DNA from: Ruminococcus sp. UBA7013
Lineage (GTDB): Bacteria; Bacillota; Clostridia; Oscillospirales; Ruminococcaceae
DNA length: 64,000 nt
Assembly: GCA_002449585.1 (NCBI GenBank)
Contig: DJXD01000073.1
Location: 8,629 to 72,628, forward strand
Reading direction: 5' to 3'
Under the pieces are notes generated by a model that saw nothing but the letters and a program-made list of their open reading frames with translations, did not search any database and was not told the DNA's origin. Position numbers and translations under genes: made by a program. Positions 9,333 to 18,200 of the stretch are shown in pieces. Position 1 is the first letter of the stretch, and the number at the start of each line of letters is the position of its first letter.

Positions 9333-9796
9333 GCGTAGAAGAAATTCTTGAAGATATGGTTGAATTGCTGGATAAAGCCTCTTCTGTTCCATTTGCACCA
9401 CATAAAGCCGTCATTGACAGCGAAAGAATGCGGGAACTGATCAATGATGCAAAGTTGAATGTACCTCAGGAAGTCCGTGAGGCAAAGACCGTATATTTTG
9501 ACCGTGACAGAATCATCAAAGAAGCAGAAGCCAAAGCGGAAAAAATTGTCCGCCAGGCAGAAGAACGTGCAAAGTCTATTGTCGAAGAAGAATCTATTGT
9601 GAAAGAAGCAAAAAAACGTGCATTAGAAGCCGTCACCAAAGCAAAGAAAGAATCAGATGCAATCCGTGCAGCAACAGATGATTATGTCACTGGGCGTTTT
9701 CAGGAAGTAGAAGCCTTTTTTAATCAGGGTTTGCAGGATGTTCAAAAGCGCAGAACTAAATTTGAACAACTCAAAAATAAAAATCCTAAGAAATAA
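9329..9796 (+). CDS. Coiled-coil protein found next to coaD in Clostridia (ATPase-H-like annotation)
   Basis: 155 aa, highly charged. An N-terminal helix (EEILEDMVELLDKA) is followed by VPFAPHKAVID and a long Glu/Lys/Ala coiled coil from about residue 55 to 150. It belongs to the small clostridial family often labelled vacuolar-type ATPase subunit H or DivIVA-like, encoded just after coaD; no function has been shown to my knowledge. It shares ATGA with the coaD stop, so translation is coupled. The frame is open upstream inside coaD, but that part is a shadow. Confidence 0.82.
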   Translation: MSVEEILEDMVELLDKASSVPFAPHKAVIDSERMRELINDAKLNVPQEVREAKTVYFDRDRIIKEAEAKAEKIVRQAEERAKSIVEEESIVKEAKKRALEAVTKAKKESDAIRAATDDYVTGRFQEVEAFFNQGLQDVQKRRTKFEQLKNKNPKK

Positions 9797-9828
9797 TTTT
9801 AATATTTTATTCATAAATTATTCATGAT

Positions 9829-9857
9829 TTGTCTTTGTTTGTATGTTAAAATAAAAT
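9829..9857 (+). promoter_or_regulatory. Sigma-A-type promoter of the Lrp/AsnC gene
   Basis: TTGTCT at 9829-9834 and TAAAAT at 9852-9857 are separated by 17 bp. The transcript would start near 9864 and must pass the hairpin at 9880-9916 to reach the regulator gene. Confidence 0.6.
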
Positions 9858-9879
9858 TATTAAAATACATGACGCAAAG

Positions 9880-9916
9880 GAGCGTATTTTCCAAAAGGGG
9901 AAAATGCGCTCTTTTT
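9880..9916 (+). terminator. Intrinsic terminator in the leader of the Lrp/AsnC gene
   Basis: A 13-bp stem (GAGCGTATTTTCC with GGAAAATGCGCTC, one U-G pair) closes a short A-rich loop and is followed by five T. It lies between a good promoter and the ribosome site, so it either ends the upstream operon or acts as an attenuator of the regulator. Confidence 0.75.
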
Positions 9917-9937
9917 GATTATATAGGAGGTTTTTTC

Positions 9938-10384
9938 ATGGATCAGATTGACAGAAAATTATTAGCCATCTTACAGAATAATGCAAGAATGCCGTTGAAA
10001 GCCATTGCATCCCAAGTTTTTTTATCTGCACCGGCGGTTTCTGCCAGAATTGAAAAACTGGAAAATCAGAAATTGATTCAGGGGTATCATGCAGAAATTG
10101 ATCAACAGAAATTAGGGTATCATATTACAGCTTTTATCAGCTTAGAACTGAGTGCAAAGCAAAAGCCGGAATTTTATCCATTTATTGCAGATTGTCCGAA
10201 TGTATTAGAATGCAATTGCGTGACAGGGGTCTATTCCATGCTGATCAAAGTAGCGTTTCCCAGTACACAGGAATTAGATCAATTTATTGGTCAGTTACAA
10301 CATTTTGGGAATACATCAACACAGATTGTATTTTCAACGCCAGTCCCTCATAGAGATGTTGTGATTCATGAGGAAGAAAACTGA
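9938..10384 (+). CDS. Lrp/AsnC family transcriptional regulator
   Basis: 148 aa. The N-terminal winged helix-turn-helix (DRKLLAILQNNARMPLKAIA, then LSAPAVSARIEKLE) is typical of Lrp/AsnC, followed by an effector-binding RAM domain (LGYHITAFISLEL, CVTGVYSMLIKV). Such proteins sense amino acids and form octamers. I chose ATG 9938 because AGGAGG stands 8 bp before it; the open frame upstream runs through the leader terminator. The gene has its own promoter and leader hairpin. It stands alone between the coaD cluster and a convergent GH9 gene, so its targets cannot be read from context. Confidence 0.92.
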   Translation: MDQIDRKLLAILQNNARMPLKAIASQVFLSAPAVSARIEKLENQKLIQGYHAEIDQQKLGYHITAFISLELSAKQKPEFYPFIADCPNVLECNCVTGVYSMLIKVAFPSTQELDQFIGQLQHFGNTSTQIVFSTPVPHRDVVIHEEEN

Positions 10385-10396
10385 TTTGCAGACGAA

Positions 10397-10417
10397 AGCC
10401 CGGAATTGTTCCGGGCT
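10397..10417. terminator. Inverted repeat between convergent AsnC and GH9 genes
   Basis: AGCCCGGAA and TTCCGGGCT form a perfect 9-bp stem with a 3-nt loop. T-runs on either side are imperfect. It lies between two convergent genes and probably serves as a two-way terminator. Confidence 0.5.
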
Positions 10418-10421
10418 GTGC

Positions 10422-13262
10422 TTATTTCTGATCTTTTTTTAATTTGATCACTTTATAAGCAAAAATTTCAAGAGAAATCAAAGCAATCAGGCCGCCAATG
10501 ATACCGGCAATCAATGGGAAATTCTGATTTTCTTCTTTTGTCTTGATTTTCGGATTGAGATCTTCTGCGGAAGCATCTGCTACTCTGTCTGTTTCTTTTA
10601 TTTTGGCCGTGGTAGCTTTTTCTGTATTCTGAATATTGGCATCTTCCGGAACGGGTGCAGTAGATGTTTTTTCTGGGGGCGGCTCTGTGGCATAGATTTG
10701 ATTTTGATTAGAATTTCCATTTCCGCCATCATTCACGGCAGTACTTTTCTGCCCAGCGATCACACCGCCATTTTCTTCACATAGAAAAGAAGTCAGCCAT
10801 GCAAGGGGAGTATTCCAGTTAATTGTGCATTCATTGACAGACCACGCTTCAATATGATCCAGATAGCATTTTTGCGGAGAAATCTGTCCTTTCTTCCAGC
10901 CAGAACCCCGAACCCAAGGATCTTCCATTCCGGAATTTGCCCCTCCGACCAGCACCCCACAGGGAGCTTTCGGAAATGTACTGGAAATTAGATATGACCA
11001 CCATCTGTGATGCGGATACTGCACACTATGTGAACCATAACCAGTAATATAAGAATAATCCATTGGATTCCGTCCAAGCAGATAATCCATTGCACTTGCT
11101 GCACCATTCAGATAGATTTTATCATTTGTCAAATCATAGGCATAAGCCAGAATAATAGCATTATCAGCAACAAAAGAATTAGATCCCCACACATATCCAG
11201 TATCACTATCATCATAACTGATGATGCTTTGACCATATGGAAGACCATAGCCCTGTTCACTCTGGATAGACATGAAAATGTCTGCTGCTTCTATAAAATG
11301 ATTTTTTAGAATTTCAGGGTGACCGCTGTCAAGCAGATCTTGATATAAACTCATTGTCACAGAGCCAAGTGCCGCCGTATGTCCCCAGTCAAAACTTCCG
11401 ATAATTCCGGCGGCTTCTCCTCCGCTGAGTGATGTCGGTACTTCCAGAAACCATGCTGAACTTTGCATATCCTGATAATAAGATTTATCTCCTGTAGCGG
11501 CATAAAGCTCACAGGCTGACCAATAGAATTCATCAGTAGCATCATCATCTCCATAAGCACCGCCGCCAACAGATTCATCCAAAGGCGCATACATAGCAGG
11601 ATGTTTTTTAGCTGCTTCATAAGCATTCTTTGCCGCTGTGAGACACTGTTCTGCAAAAGCCGGGTCAAGATCTTTCCATAATCTATAAGCTTGTGCGCCG
11701 CAGGCGGCAAGATTAAGTGTAGCCTGTGTTGTCGGCGGCTTGATGATTCTTTGTTCCGGATCTTCTGCCGGAGCAACTGCCAATGCTGTCCATTTTATAT
11801 CATGCGCTTTATGATAAGCCATTCCCTGATAATCACCGCTTTGCACAATCATTTTCAGCATCCAATCCATTTCATAGCGAGCTTCATCCAGCAGATCAGG
11901 CCAGCCGTTGGCATTTTCGGGAAGCAGCATCGTTCCATCTGCATAGGTATCCTGTTGTTGTTTCTGTAAAGCACGTTCAAACTGATTTTGCATCAACCAA
12001 AGGGAAATACCGCCATTGACAACATATTTTCCATGATCTCCGGCATCATACCAGCCGCCTGTGACATCCTGTGTCCCGGAAGATCCGGAATATCCCCATG
12101 TCTGCTGAATTTCAGCAATATCAGAAACATGTCCGGCAGGACGTGCCAATTTTTCCGGCTCACCAGAGCTGATATATTTGGCTTCAATCGGAATGCCGCT
12201 GCGGTTCTGATAGAAATAATTCAATGCATCATATAGCAAAGAAGAATATTCCTGTGTAATACCAATTTTAAATTCCCGACTTTGGGCATGATTATCTGTT
12301 TCCAGGTGATAAATTCCTTCCTGTGTAAAATCTGAAAAATCCAGAATATGCACAATATCACCAGAATCATCATCATATCCCATATAGATAGATGATCCAG
12401 TATAAACGACATTTTCATCAGCATCTTTCAGATAAAATTCATGACTGCTGGTATCTTTACAGAGAAAAGTAGCTTTTTTATCTAAATTTGGGAAATAGCC
12501 GATTTGATTAGTTAAAATATCTGCTCTTTGCCAAGCTGGTTCATGTATATAATCATTAGAATCATCCGTCAGATCAATCAGACACAGATTATCAAATTTC
12601 AGCACTGTTCCGGCCGGAAAGCAGATATTAGGGGTATATTGTCCATTTCCGCCAAAATGAAAAGTCCATTCTCCCGTACCATCAGCAGACACTGCTCTTT
12701 CCCCATTAGATCCAAGTGTAAATTCATAAGCGAATGTATTCCATTGATTGCCGGTGATATTTACCCCTTCCCATGCATTATAATCTTTCCATTCTCCTGT
12801 CTGCTGAGCATCCCGGAGAGAGTTTTCAATATCAGACTGACTCCAGTTTGCATCATAGATCATATTCAGGCGATTTCCGTTACTGTGCCATAATTCAAGA
12901 TCACCATTTGTCATATCGCCTATTTTGGCATAGAGCCAGCCGGAATTGCTTGCCCAGACACTATATGTCAGCCTATAAGTATGACCAGAGACGAAAGTTA
13001 GATTTCTATGACGGAATTGACAATCCCATCTATCTTCACCGCCATTGGAGATGCCGCCGGGATTAATAATCGTGATATTATATGTTCCGTCATCAATTGT
13101 AAAATCCATTTTTCCGGTCATAGATTCGCAGATATGCCAAGGCAGGCCGATTCCTTCCGTAAAATCCGACTGGCCGAGGAGTTCTCCTGCTGATGCTGTC
13201 AGCGTCTGTGACAGTAGCATCATGACAGAAAGTCCAGCTAATACTTGCTTTAATTTTTTCAT
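10422..13262 (-). CDS. GH9 endoglucanase with N-terminal CBM4-like domain and C-terminal membrane anchor
   Basis: 946 aa. Signal peptide about 1-26 (cleavage near ASAGE). A CBM4/9-like beta domain covers about 27-220, a cellulase N-terminal Ig-like domain about 240-330 (TNQIGYFPNLDKKATFL) and the GH9 catalytic (alpha/alpha)6 domain about 340-830. GGWYDAGDHGKYV holds the catalytic Asp pair, and GYGSHSVQYPHHRWW and NECTINWNTPLAW are late GH9 motifs. A Ser/Thr/Glu-rich linker then leads to a transmembrane helix near 915-940 and a Lys-rich tail. No dockerin is visible, so the enzyme should be held on the membrane and hydrolyse beta-1,4-glucan outside the cell. The GTG 12 bp upstream overlaps the Shine-Dalgarno GAGGTG, so I chose ATG 13262. 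Confidence 0.93.
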   Translation of the reverse strand: MKKLKQVLAGLSVMMLLSQTLTASAGELLGQSDFTEGIGLPWHICESMTGKMDFTIDDGTYNITIINPGGISNGGEDRWDCQFRHRNLTFVSGHTYRLTYSVWASNSGWLYAKIGDMTNGDLELWHSNGNRLNMIYDANWSQSDIENSLRDAQQTGEWKDYNAWEGVNITGNQWNTFAYEFTLGSNGERAVSADGTGEWTFHFGGNGQYTPNICFPAGTVLKFDNLCLIDLTDDSNDYIHEPAWQRADILTNQIGYFPNLDKKATFLCKDTSSHEFYLKDADENVVYTGSSIYMGYDDDSGDIVHILDFSDFTQEGIYHLETDNHAQSREFKIGITQEYSSLLYDALNYFYQNRSGIPIEAKYISSGEPEKLARPAGHVSDIAEIQQTWGYSGSSGTQDVTGGWYDAGDHGKYVVNGGISLWLMQNQFERALQKQQQDTYADGTMLLPENANGWPDLLDEARYEMDWMLKMIVQSGDYQGMAYHKAHDIKWTALAVAPAEDPEQRIIKPPTTQATLNLAACGAQAYRLWKDLDPAFAEQCLTAAKNAYEAAKKHPAMYAPLDESVGGGAYGDDDATDEFYWSACELYAATGDKSYYQDMQSSAWFLEVPTSLSGGEAAGIIGSFDWGHTAALGSVTMSLYQDLLDSGHPEILKNHFIEAADIFMSIQSEQGYGLPYGQSIISYDDSDTGYVWGSNSFVADNAIILAYAYDLTNDKIYLNGAASAMDYLLGRNPMDYSYITGYGSHSVQYPHHRWWSYLISSTFPKAPCGVLVGGANSGMEDPWVRGSGWKKGQISPQKCYLDHIEAWSVNECTINWNTPLAWLTSFLCEENGGVIAGQKSTAVNDGGNGNSNQNQIYATEPPPEKTSTAPVPEDANIQNTEKATTAKIKETDRVADASAEDLNPKIKTKEENQNFPLIAGIIGGLIALISLEIFAYKVIKLKKDQK

Positions 13263-13433
13263 AAATCCAAACACCTCATTTTTATAAAAAATTAGCTTTT
13301 AATTTCATGAATGCATTTAATAACCAAATGGATCAAAGCAGAAATTAACCCAATAAATTCAAAAATTTTAAAAAATAATTTTGTGTGCAAGCGCAAGTTT
13401 TTTTTATCAATATTCATAAAATAACCTCATTTA

Positions 13434-15818
13434 TCAGCGAAGTGTAACAATGGTTACACCGTTTTCACCTTCACCATAGACACCATTTCTGTAAGCCTTT
13501 ACGCATTTCATGCCTTTCAACTTTTCCTGCACAGCTTTCCGAAGCAAACCCGTTCCCTTTCCATGAATGATTGTCACTGTGCCGATATTGGCCAGCATTG
13601 CACCGGATATGAATTGTTCTGTTTCATAAACACCTTCATCACAGGTCATGCCCCGGATATCTAATTCCATAGAACTTTGACGCTCCGCCTTGACAGCGAT
13701 CTGATTCCGGCGGGGCTTTTTCTTTTGCTGATTTTGCTTTGTTTTATCCAGCAGACGCAGACGGGAAATTTGTATTTTCATTTTCATGATGCCCATCTGT
13801 ACGAGAACCGTATCTGCATTTCCGGGCTCTGAAACTATCACAGCTTCCTGCTGCAAATCTGCGATTAATACAGCATCTCCTTTTTTCAAAGGCCGTGGGA
13901 GAACATATTCTCCTTTTTCATTCAGACTCCCGATCACAGGATTTGCTGTTTTATACATATTCCGGATCTGCTGATTGCTGATGCTTTTAGCAGAAGAAAC
14001 CCGGCTTGAAAAATCGGCTTTATCTTTTTCCCGGCGAAGCTGTTCCAGTTCATCAAGTAAAGCATTTGATTGCGCCTTTGTGGATTCTACAATCCGTCCG
14101 GCTTGTGCAGCGGCTCGTTCCAATGTTTCTTTTTCTTCTTCAAAGATCTGATTTCTTTTCTGTTCCCATTCGGATTTGAGAGATTCTGCTTCCTGACGGA
14201 ATTTTGTTGCCTGTTCTTTTTCAGCTTCCAGTTCTTTTCTTGCCTGTTCAAATTTTTCAATCACATGTTCAAAATGTTTATTTTCCTCACTGATCAAAGA
14301 TTCCGCATGTTGCAGAATCACATCAGGCACACCCAGCTGACCGGAAATTGCAAAAGCATTTGATTTTCCGGGAGATCCCAGAATTAATTGATATGTTGGC
14401 CGGAGGGTTTCTGTATTGAATTCACAGGAAGCATTCATAACATCAGGGGTATCAGCGGCATAAAGTTTTAATTCCTGATAATGTGTCGTAACCATGAGTT
14501 TTGCGCCCAACTGTTTCAGATAATCAATAATAGAGATTGCAAGAGCCGCACCTTCTACCGGATCTGTACCAGAACCAAGCTCATCTAAAAGAATCAAAGT
14601 ATGATCATCAGCAATTTGCAGGATTTCCACAACGTTGAGGGTATGTGATGAAAATGTTGACAGATTTTGTTCAATGCTTTGACTATCGCCAATATCGGCA
14701 AGGATATGCCGGAAAATAGATATTCTGCTTCCATCCGTGACAGGAATTAAAAAGCCGCACATGGTCATAGCGGTAAGCAAGCCAGCGGTTTTGAGTGCTA
14801 CTGTTTTTCCGCCTGTATTAGGGCCTGTAATGATCAAGGCATTATTTTGTTCACCCAGCATAATATGAATCGGCACAGCCTTGTTTTGATCCAGAAGAGG
14901 ATGCCGTGCTTTTTTTAATTCTAAAATGCCATCATCACTGATAACAGGTTTCATAGCTTTGATAGATGCAGCATAATTAGCTTTTGCGAAATAATAATTT
15001 AGTTCTGCACAGGTATCATGAAGGCGTTTCAATCCGGATGCTTCTGCGCCGACCATAGCACAAAGTTTCATCATGATTCTTTCAATTTCTTCGATTTCAC
15101 GGCTTTCTAATAATCTAATATCATTATTGGCTTCTACAATCTGCATAGGTTCAATAAATAAAGTTTGACCGCTAGAAGAAGTATCATGAATCAAGCCATT
15201 GACTTGGCTTCTGTATTCGGCTTTAACAGGGAGCACAAAACGGCCGTCACGAATGGTGACAGTTGTTTCCTGCAAATATTTCTGCATAGTTTTATTTTTT
15301 GTCATTTTATCAAGCGTATCCCGCAGCTGAGATCTGGCACGGATCAATTTTTTTCTGATTTCGGAAAGGGTAGGGCTGGCACTGTCTGCAATCTCCTCTT
15401 CAGATAGGACAGATCTTTCTAATATTGTTAATAAATCATCATTGGGAATAATCAGCGAAAATAAATAATCTAGAGATGTACTGCTTTCACTGCAATGGCT
15501 GAACCAGCTGTGAAGGGATTGCACTTGTCGGAGCAGATCCTCAATATCAAGCAGATCTTTCAGGGAAAGTCTTGCACCGGAAGCGGCTCTTGTGACCATG
15601 TTACAGATATTTTTAAATTCTGAAAATGGCGGTGTGCCAAATTGTAAAGCCAATTGCAAAGCATCATCTGTTTTCTGAACTTCACGGCGGACTTCTGTAA
15701 GATCCGTACTCGGTTTACAATGCAGGATCATATCACGGCTGGTTTCATTGGATGTGAATTCTGCGGCCTGCATGAGTACTTTGTCTAATTCTAAGACTTT
15801 TTCAAAAGATTTCATCAT
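13434..15818 (-). CDS. mutS2: Endonuclease MutS2
   Basis: 794 aa, normal for MutS2. An N-terminal helical core is followed by the MutS-type ATPase (Walker A ITGPNTGGKT, then LLDELGSGTDPVEGAA), a long coiled coil at about residues 510-620 and a C-terminal Smr nuclease domain (LDIRGMTCDEG, IIHGKGTGLLRKAVQ). MutS2 suppresses recombination and rescues collided ribosomes in Gram-positive bacteria. It lacks the mismatch-recognition domain of MutS1, as expected. AAGGAGCG precedes the start. A terminator and a possible promoter lie between recO and this gene, so it may be its own unit. Confidence 0.96.
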   Translation of the reverse strand: MMKSFEKVLELDKVLMQAAEFTSNETSRDMILHCKPSTDLTEVRREVQKTDDALQLALQFGTPPFSEFKNICNMVTRAASGARLSLKDLLDIEDLLRQVQSLHSWFSHCSESSTSLDYLFSLIIPNDDLLTILERSVLSEEEIADSASPTLSEIRKKLIRARSQLRDTLDKMTKNKTMQKYLQETTVTIRDGRFVLPVKAEYRSQVNGLIHDTSSSGQTLFIEPMQIVEANNDIRLLESREIEEIERIMMKLCAMVGAEASGLKRLHDTCAELNYYFAKANYAASIKAMKPVISDDGILELKKARHPLLDQNKAVPIHIMLGEQNNALIITGPNTGGKTVALKTAGLLTAMTMCGFLIPVTDGSRISIFRHILADIGDSQSIEQNLSTFSSHTLNVVEILQIADDHTLILLDELGSGTDPVEGAALAISIIDYLKQLGAKLMVTTHYQELKLYAADTPDVMNASCEFNTETLRPTYQLILGSPGKSNAFAISGQLGVPDVILQHAESLISEENKHFEHVIEKFEQARKELEAEKEQATKFRQEAESLKSEWEQKRNQIFEEEKETLERAAAQAGRIVESTKAQSNALLDELEQLRREKDKADFSSRVSSAKSISNQQIRNMYKTANPVIGSLNEKGEYVLPRPLKKGDAVLIADLQQEAVIVSEPGNADTVLVQMGIMKMKIQISRLRLLDKTKQNQQKKKPRRNQIAVKAERQSSMELDIRGMTCDEGVYETEQFISGAMLANIGTVTIIHGKGTGLLRKAVQEKLKGMKCVKAYRNGVYGEGENGVTIVTLR

Positions 15819-15845
15819 TTTAACTACGCTCCTTGAATATATAAA

Positions 15846-15876
15846 ATCAAAAAAATGTGACGGTCAAGGCCGCCAC
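15846..15876 (-). terminator. Terminator after recO
   Basis: On the minus strand GTGGCGG pairs with CCGTCAC (one G-U) around a 6-nt loop, followed by ATTTTTTTG. It would end the phoH-ybeY-era-yqzL-recO transcript. The 3' arm overlaps a TTGACC that could be the -35 box of a mutS2 promoter (with TTATAT 17 bp on). Confidence 0.7.
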
Positions 15877-15886
15877 ACCTGAAATT

Positions 15887-16633
15887 CTATTGTTTGATTT
15901 GTTTATAATAATCCAGTGCCGGAAATTTCCGATCAATATGATATTGCAGAAACTGTTCTGCAAATGCATACAGAGCCGGACGGCAGTGATCTGCCACTCG
16001 AAACAGGAAAATTTTTTCAAAATCCTGCAATGTAATATGCCGGATCGCCTGCAATGCACCGGAAAGCATCAGCACACCCTTATCAGCACAAGTGTCACAC
16101 CAGAAACAACCCTGTTCTATTGAAAAATATAATCGTTCCGGGAGATATTCCCCACATTTCCGGCACATAATAACATCCGGCTGAAATCCGAGCAAAGAAG
16201 CTGTCCGAAGTTCAAAAATGCACTTGATCATGCTTTCATCATGTTCTGCATTGACATTCTGTTCTGATAGATAATGCAGACAGTTCAGAAATAACCGGAT
16301 TAATTCCGGTGTGCTGGATTTGGGAAGAGAAGAATATAAAACAATCTGTGCAAAATAAGAAGCCAGTGCCACCAGACTGACAGAATTCCGCAAGCCATAA
16401 AAGATTTGAATCGGCGTGACACCTGTCAGAATCCGTGCTTTATTCTGTGCATGTCTGTCAGAAATATCAAATTCAGAATAAGCAAATAACTGTGTTGCGC
16501 TGCCGGATTTGCTTGACATCTTGGCAGAGCCTTTCACAAGTATCTCCATCACACCGGTTTCTGTTAAAATATCAATAAATTTATCCTGTTCACGCAGTGG
16601 CTTTTGTGTCAGGACAATGCCTCTCACTGTCAT
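15887..16633 (-). CDS. recO: DNA repair protein RecO
   Basis: 248 aa. The N-terminal OB fold starts with VRGIVLTQKPLREQDK and ILTETGVMEILVKGSAK. A helical C-terminal part carries the zinc cluster CRKCGEY and CDTCADKG. RecO loads RecA with RecR and anneals ssDNA. The same frame is open for 66 more codons upstream, through the end of era, but these do not resemble RecO. ATG 16633 has GAAAGGAA in front and matches the family start. It lies inside the 3' end of the small yqzL gene. Confidence 0.94.
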   Translation of the reverse strand: MTVRGIVLTQKPLREQDKFIDILTETGVMEILVKGSAKMSSKSGSATQLFAYSEFDISDRHAQNKARILTGVTPIQIFYGLRNSVSLVALASYFAQIVLYSSLPKSSTPELIRLFLNCLHYLSEQNVNAEHDESMIKCIFELRTASLLGFQPDVIMCRKCGEYLPERLYFSIEQGCFWCDTCADKGVLMLSGALQAIRHITLQDFEKIFLFRVADHCRPALYAFAEQFLQYHIDRKFPALDYYKQIKQ

Positions 16634-16709
16634 AAGTTCCTTTCTGTGCGGTATATTGCAGATAATCCGCAATCTTGCCGGACTGTTCAAATTTTTCCCA
16701 TAGTTCCAT
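16590..16709 (-). CDS. yqzL: YqzL-like small protein between era and recO
   Basis: 39 aa. It has a perfect AGGAGGTG ribosome site 7 bp before ATG 16709. The sequence starts MELWEKFEQSGKIADYLQY, close to the pattern of YqzL (short, W-x-x-F-x-x-[ST]-G-x-I-x-x-Y-L), which in Bacillus also sits between era and recO. It overlaps the first 44 bp of recO in another frame, which suggests translational coupling. The tail after about residue 25 is not conserved. The family's function is unknown. Confidence 0.72.
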   Translation of the reverse strand: MELWEKFEQSGKIADYLQYTAQKGTYDSERHCPDTKATA

Positions 16710-16764
16710 AGAAATCCACCTCCTGTAGTCAGTATTCCCACAGAAGGATAGAATATTCCAGATC

Positions 16765-17655
16765 TTACAGACCGAAGCTCTGAATAGATCCCTCCCGATT
16801 TCGCCAGTCTTCTTTGACTTTCACGAAACATTTCAGATTCACTTGAATTTCAAAAAAGCGTTCCAGCTCATGCCGGGCAGAACTTGCAATTTTTTTCAGC
16901 ATATTGCCGTTTTTTCCAATAATAATGCCTTTATGAGATTCACGCTCACAGTAAATAACAGCAGAAATATCAAGCAGATCTTTGTCATTGCGTTCCTGCA
17001 TTTTTTCGATCATAACAGCGATTCCATGCGGTACTTCATCATCAAGAAGCCGTAACAGCTTTTCCCGAATCATTTCAGCTGCTAATATCTGTTCAGGCTG
17101 ATCTGTGAATTTGTCATCCGGGAAGAAATGAACGGAAGGCTTTGCCAGCTCTCCGGCAGATGTGAGAATCTCTTCCAGTCCATCATGTTCTGATGCACTG
17201 ACAGGAATAATTGCATGAGGATGATATGCATTTTCCAGCTGAAGCATCAGCGGCATCATAGCAGATTTATCTGCCAGCAGATCTATTTTATTAATCACAA
17301 TAATACAGGAAATATGTCTGTCTGCGATCGTTTTCAGCATGGTTTCATCTTGTTCATGCAATTTTTTAGTACAGTCAATGACATACAGAACAGCATCTGC
17401 ATCAGTAGCAGAGTCCTGTGCTGTCCGGAGCATGTGACTGCTTAATTTATTCTTAGGCTTATGCAGTCCTGGTGTATCAATAAAGACATATTGCACTGCA
17501 TCCCGTGTGAAAATGCCTGTGATCCGGGTTCTTGTCGTCTGCGGCTTGCTGCTGACAGATGCAATTTTTTCCCCCACAAGTGCATTTAGCAAAGTAGACT
17601 TTCCGGCATTTGTTCTCCCGGAAAGTGTCAGAAAAATAGATTTTGTTTCTATCAT
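16765..17655 (-). CDS. era: GTPase Era
   Basis: 296 aa. Walker A GRTNAGKSTLLNALVG, switch region SSKPQTTRTR, G3 DTPGLHKPK and G4 NKIDL are all present. The C-terminal KH domain contains GIIIGKNGNMLKKIASSAR. Era binds the 3' end of 16S rRNA and helps mature the 30S subunit. It starts 3 bp after the ybeY stop, with its ribosome site inside the end of ybeY. The phoH-ybeY-era order is a conserved ribosome-assembly cluster in Firmicutes. Confidence 0.97.
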   Translation of the reverse strand: MIETKSIFLTLSGRTNAGKSTLLNALVGEKIASVSSKPQTTRTRITGIFTRDAVQYVFIDTPGLHKPKNKLSSHMLRTAQDSATDADAVLYVIDCTKKLHEQDETMLKTIADRHISCIIVINKIDLLADKSAMMPLMLQLENAYHPHAIIPVSASEHDGLEEILTSAGELAKPSVHFFPDDKFTDQPEQILAAEMIREKLLRLLDDEVPHGIAVMIEKMQERNDKDLLDISAVIYCERESHKGIIIGKNGNMLKKIASSARHELERFFEIQVNLKCFVKVKEDWRNREGSIQSFGL

Positions 17656-17658
17656 GTG

Positions 17659-18177
17659 TCAATCCTCGCTGGAAGATGTATATGTCAATTCTCTGGAAAT
17701 GCCTAATTTTTCAAGTACAGCTTCCTCTTTTTCTCTCATGATGCGCTCATCAAGAGGACTGGTTTCATGATCATAGCCCAGTAAATGCAGCATGGAATGC
17801 ACTGTCAGAAATCCAATTTCCCGGCTGAGTGAATGCCCATAGATATTAGCCTGCTTGACGGCTGTTTCAATAGAAATTACAATATCACCCAGCATAACGA
17901 AACCAGTTTCTGCGCTGATTTCCATTGTGCCATCCTCTCCCGTCAAAGGAAAAGAAAGCACATCTGTGACACTATCTTTCTGACGATAAGTTTTATTCAG
18001 GCTTTGAATTTCCTGATTGGATACAAATGAAACACTGACTTCCGCATTTTGTGTAAATCCTTCAGAAATCAGTACGGCATGACAGCAACGCCGGATGAGC
18101 AGGCGGATGCCAGAAGGAATTTTAACATTGTTCTGATTATTTTTAATGCTGACTTTTAATTTACCTGACTGTTGCAT
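17659..18177 (-). CDS. ybeY: Endoribonuclease YbeY
   Basis: 172 aa. The zinc motif HSMLHLLGYDH (H-x3-H-x5-H) near residue 135 defines the family, and LNKTYRQKDSVTDVLSFPL is the other conserved block. YbeY is a metal-dependent RNase used in 16S rRNA 3' maturation. An unconserved N-terminal stretch of about 15 residues (Lys/Asn rich) precedes the domain. AAAGGAG is well placed before the ATG. It is cotranscribed with phoH upstream and era downstream. Confidence 0.95.
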   Translation of the reverse strand: MQQSGKLKVSIKNNQNNVKIPSGIRLLIRRCCHAVLISEGFTQNAEVSVSFVSNQEIQSLNKTYRQKDSVTDVLSFPLTGEDGTMEISAETGFVMLGDIVISIETAVKQANIYGHSLSREIGFLTVHSMLHLLGYDHETSPLDERIMREKEEAVLEKLGISRELTYTSSSED

Positions 18178-18200
18178 GAAATTTAACTCCTTTTCTGTTC

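Noticed and set aside
13386..13400. Catabolite-responsive (cre) operator before the GH9 gene
   Set aside because: TGCAAGCGCAAG stands out in AT-rich DNA but differs from the cre consensus at several fixed positions and is about 120 bp from the gene.
16634..16831. 66-codon N-terminal extension of recO reaching into era
   Set aside because: It overlaps era and the yqzL-like gene in other frames and does not resemble RecO, which starts cleanly at ATG 16633 with a ribosome site.
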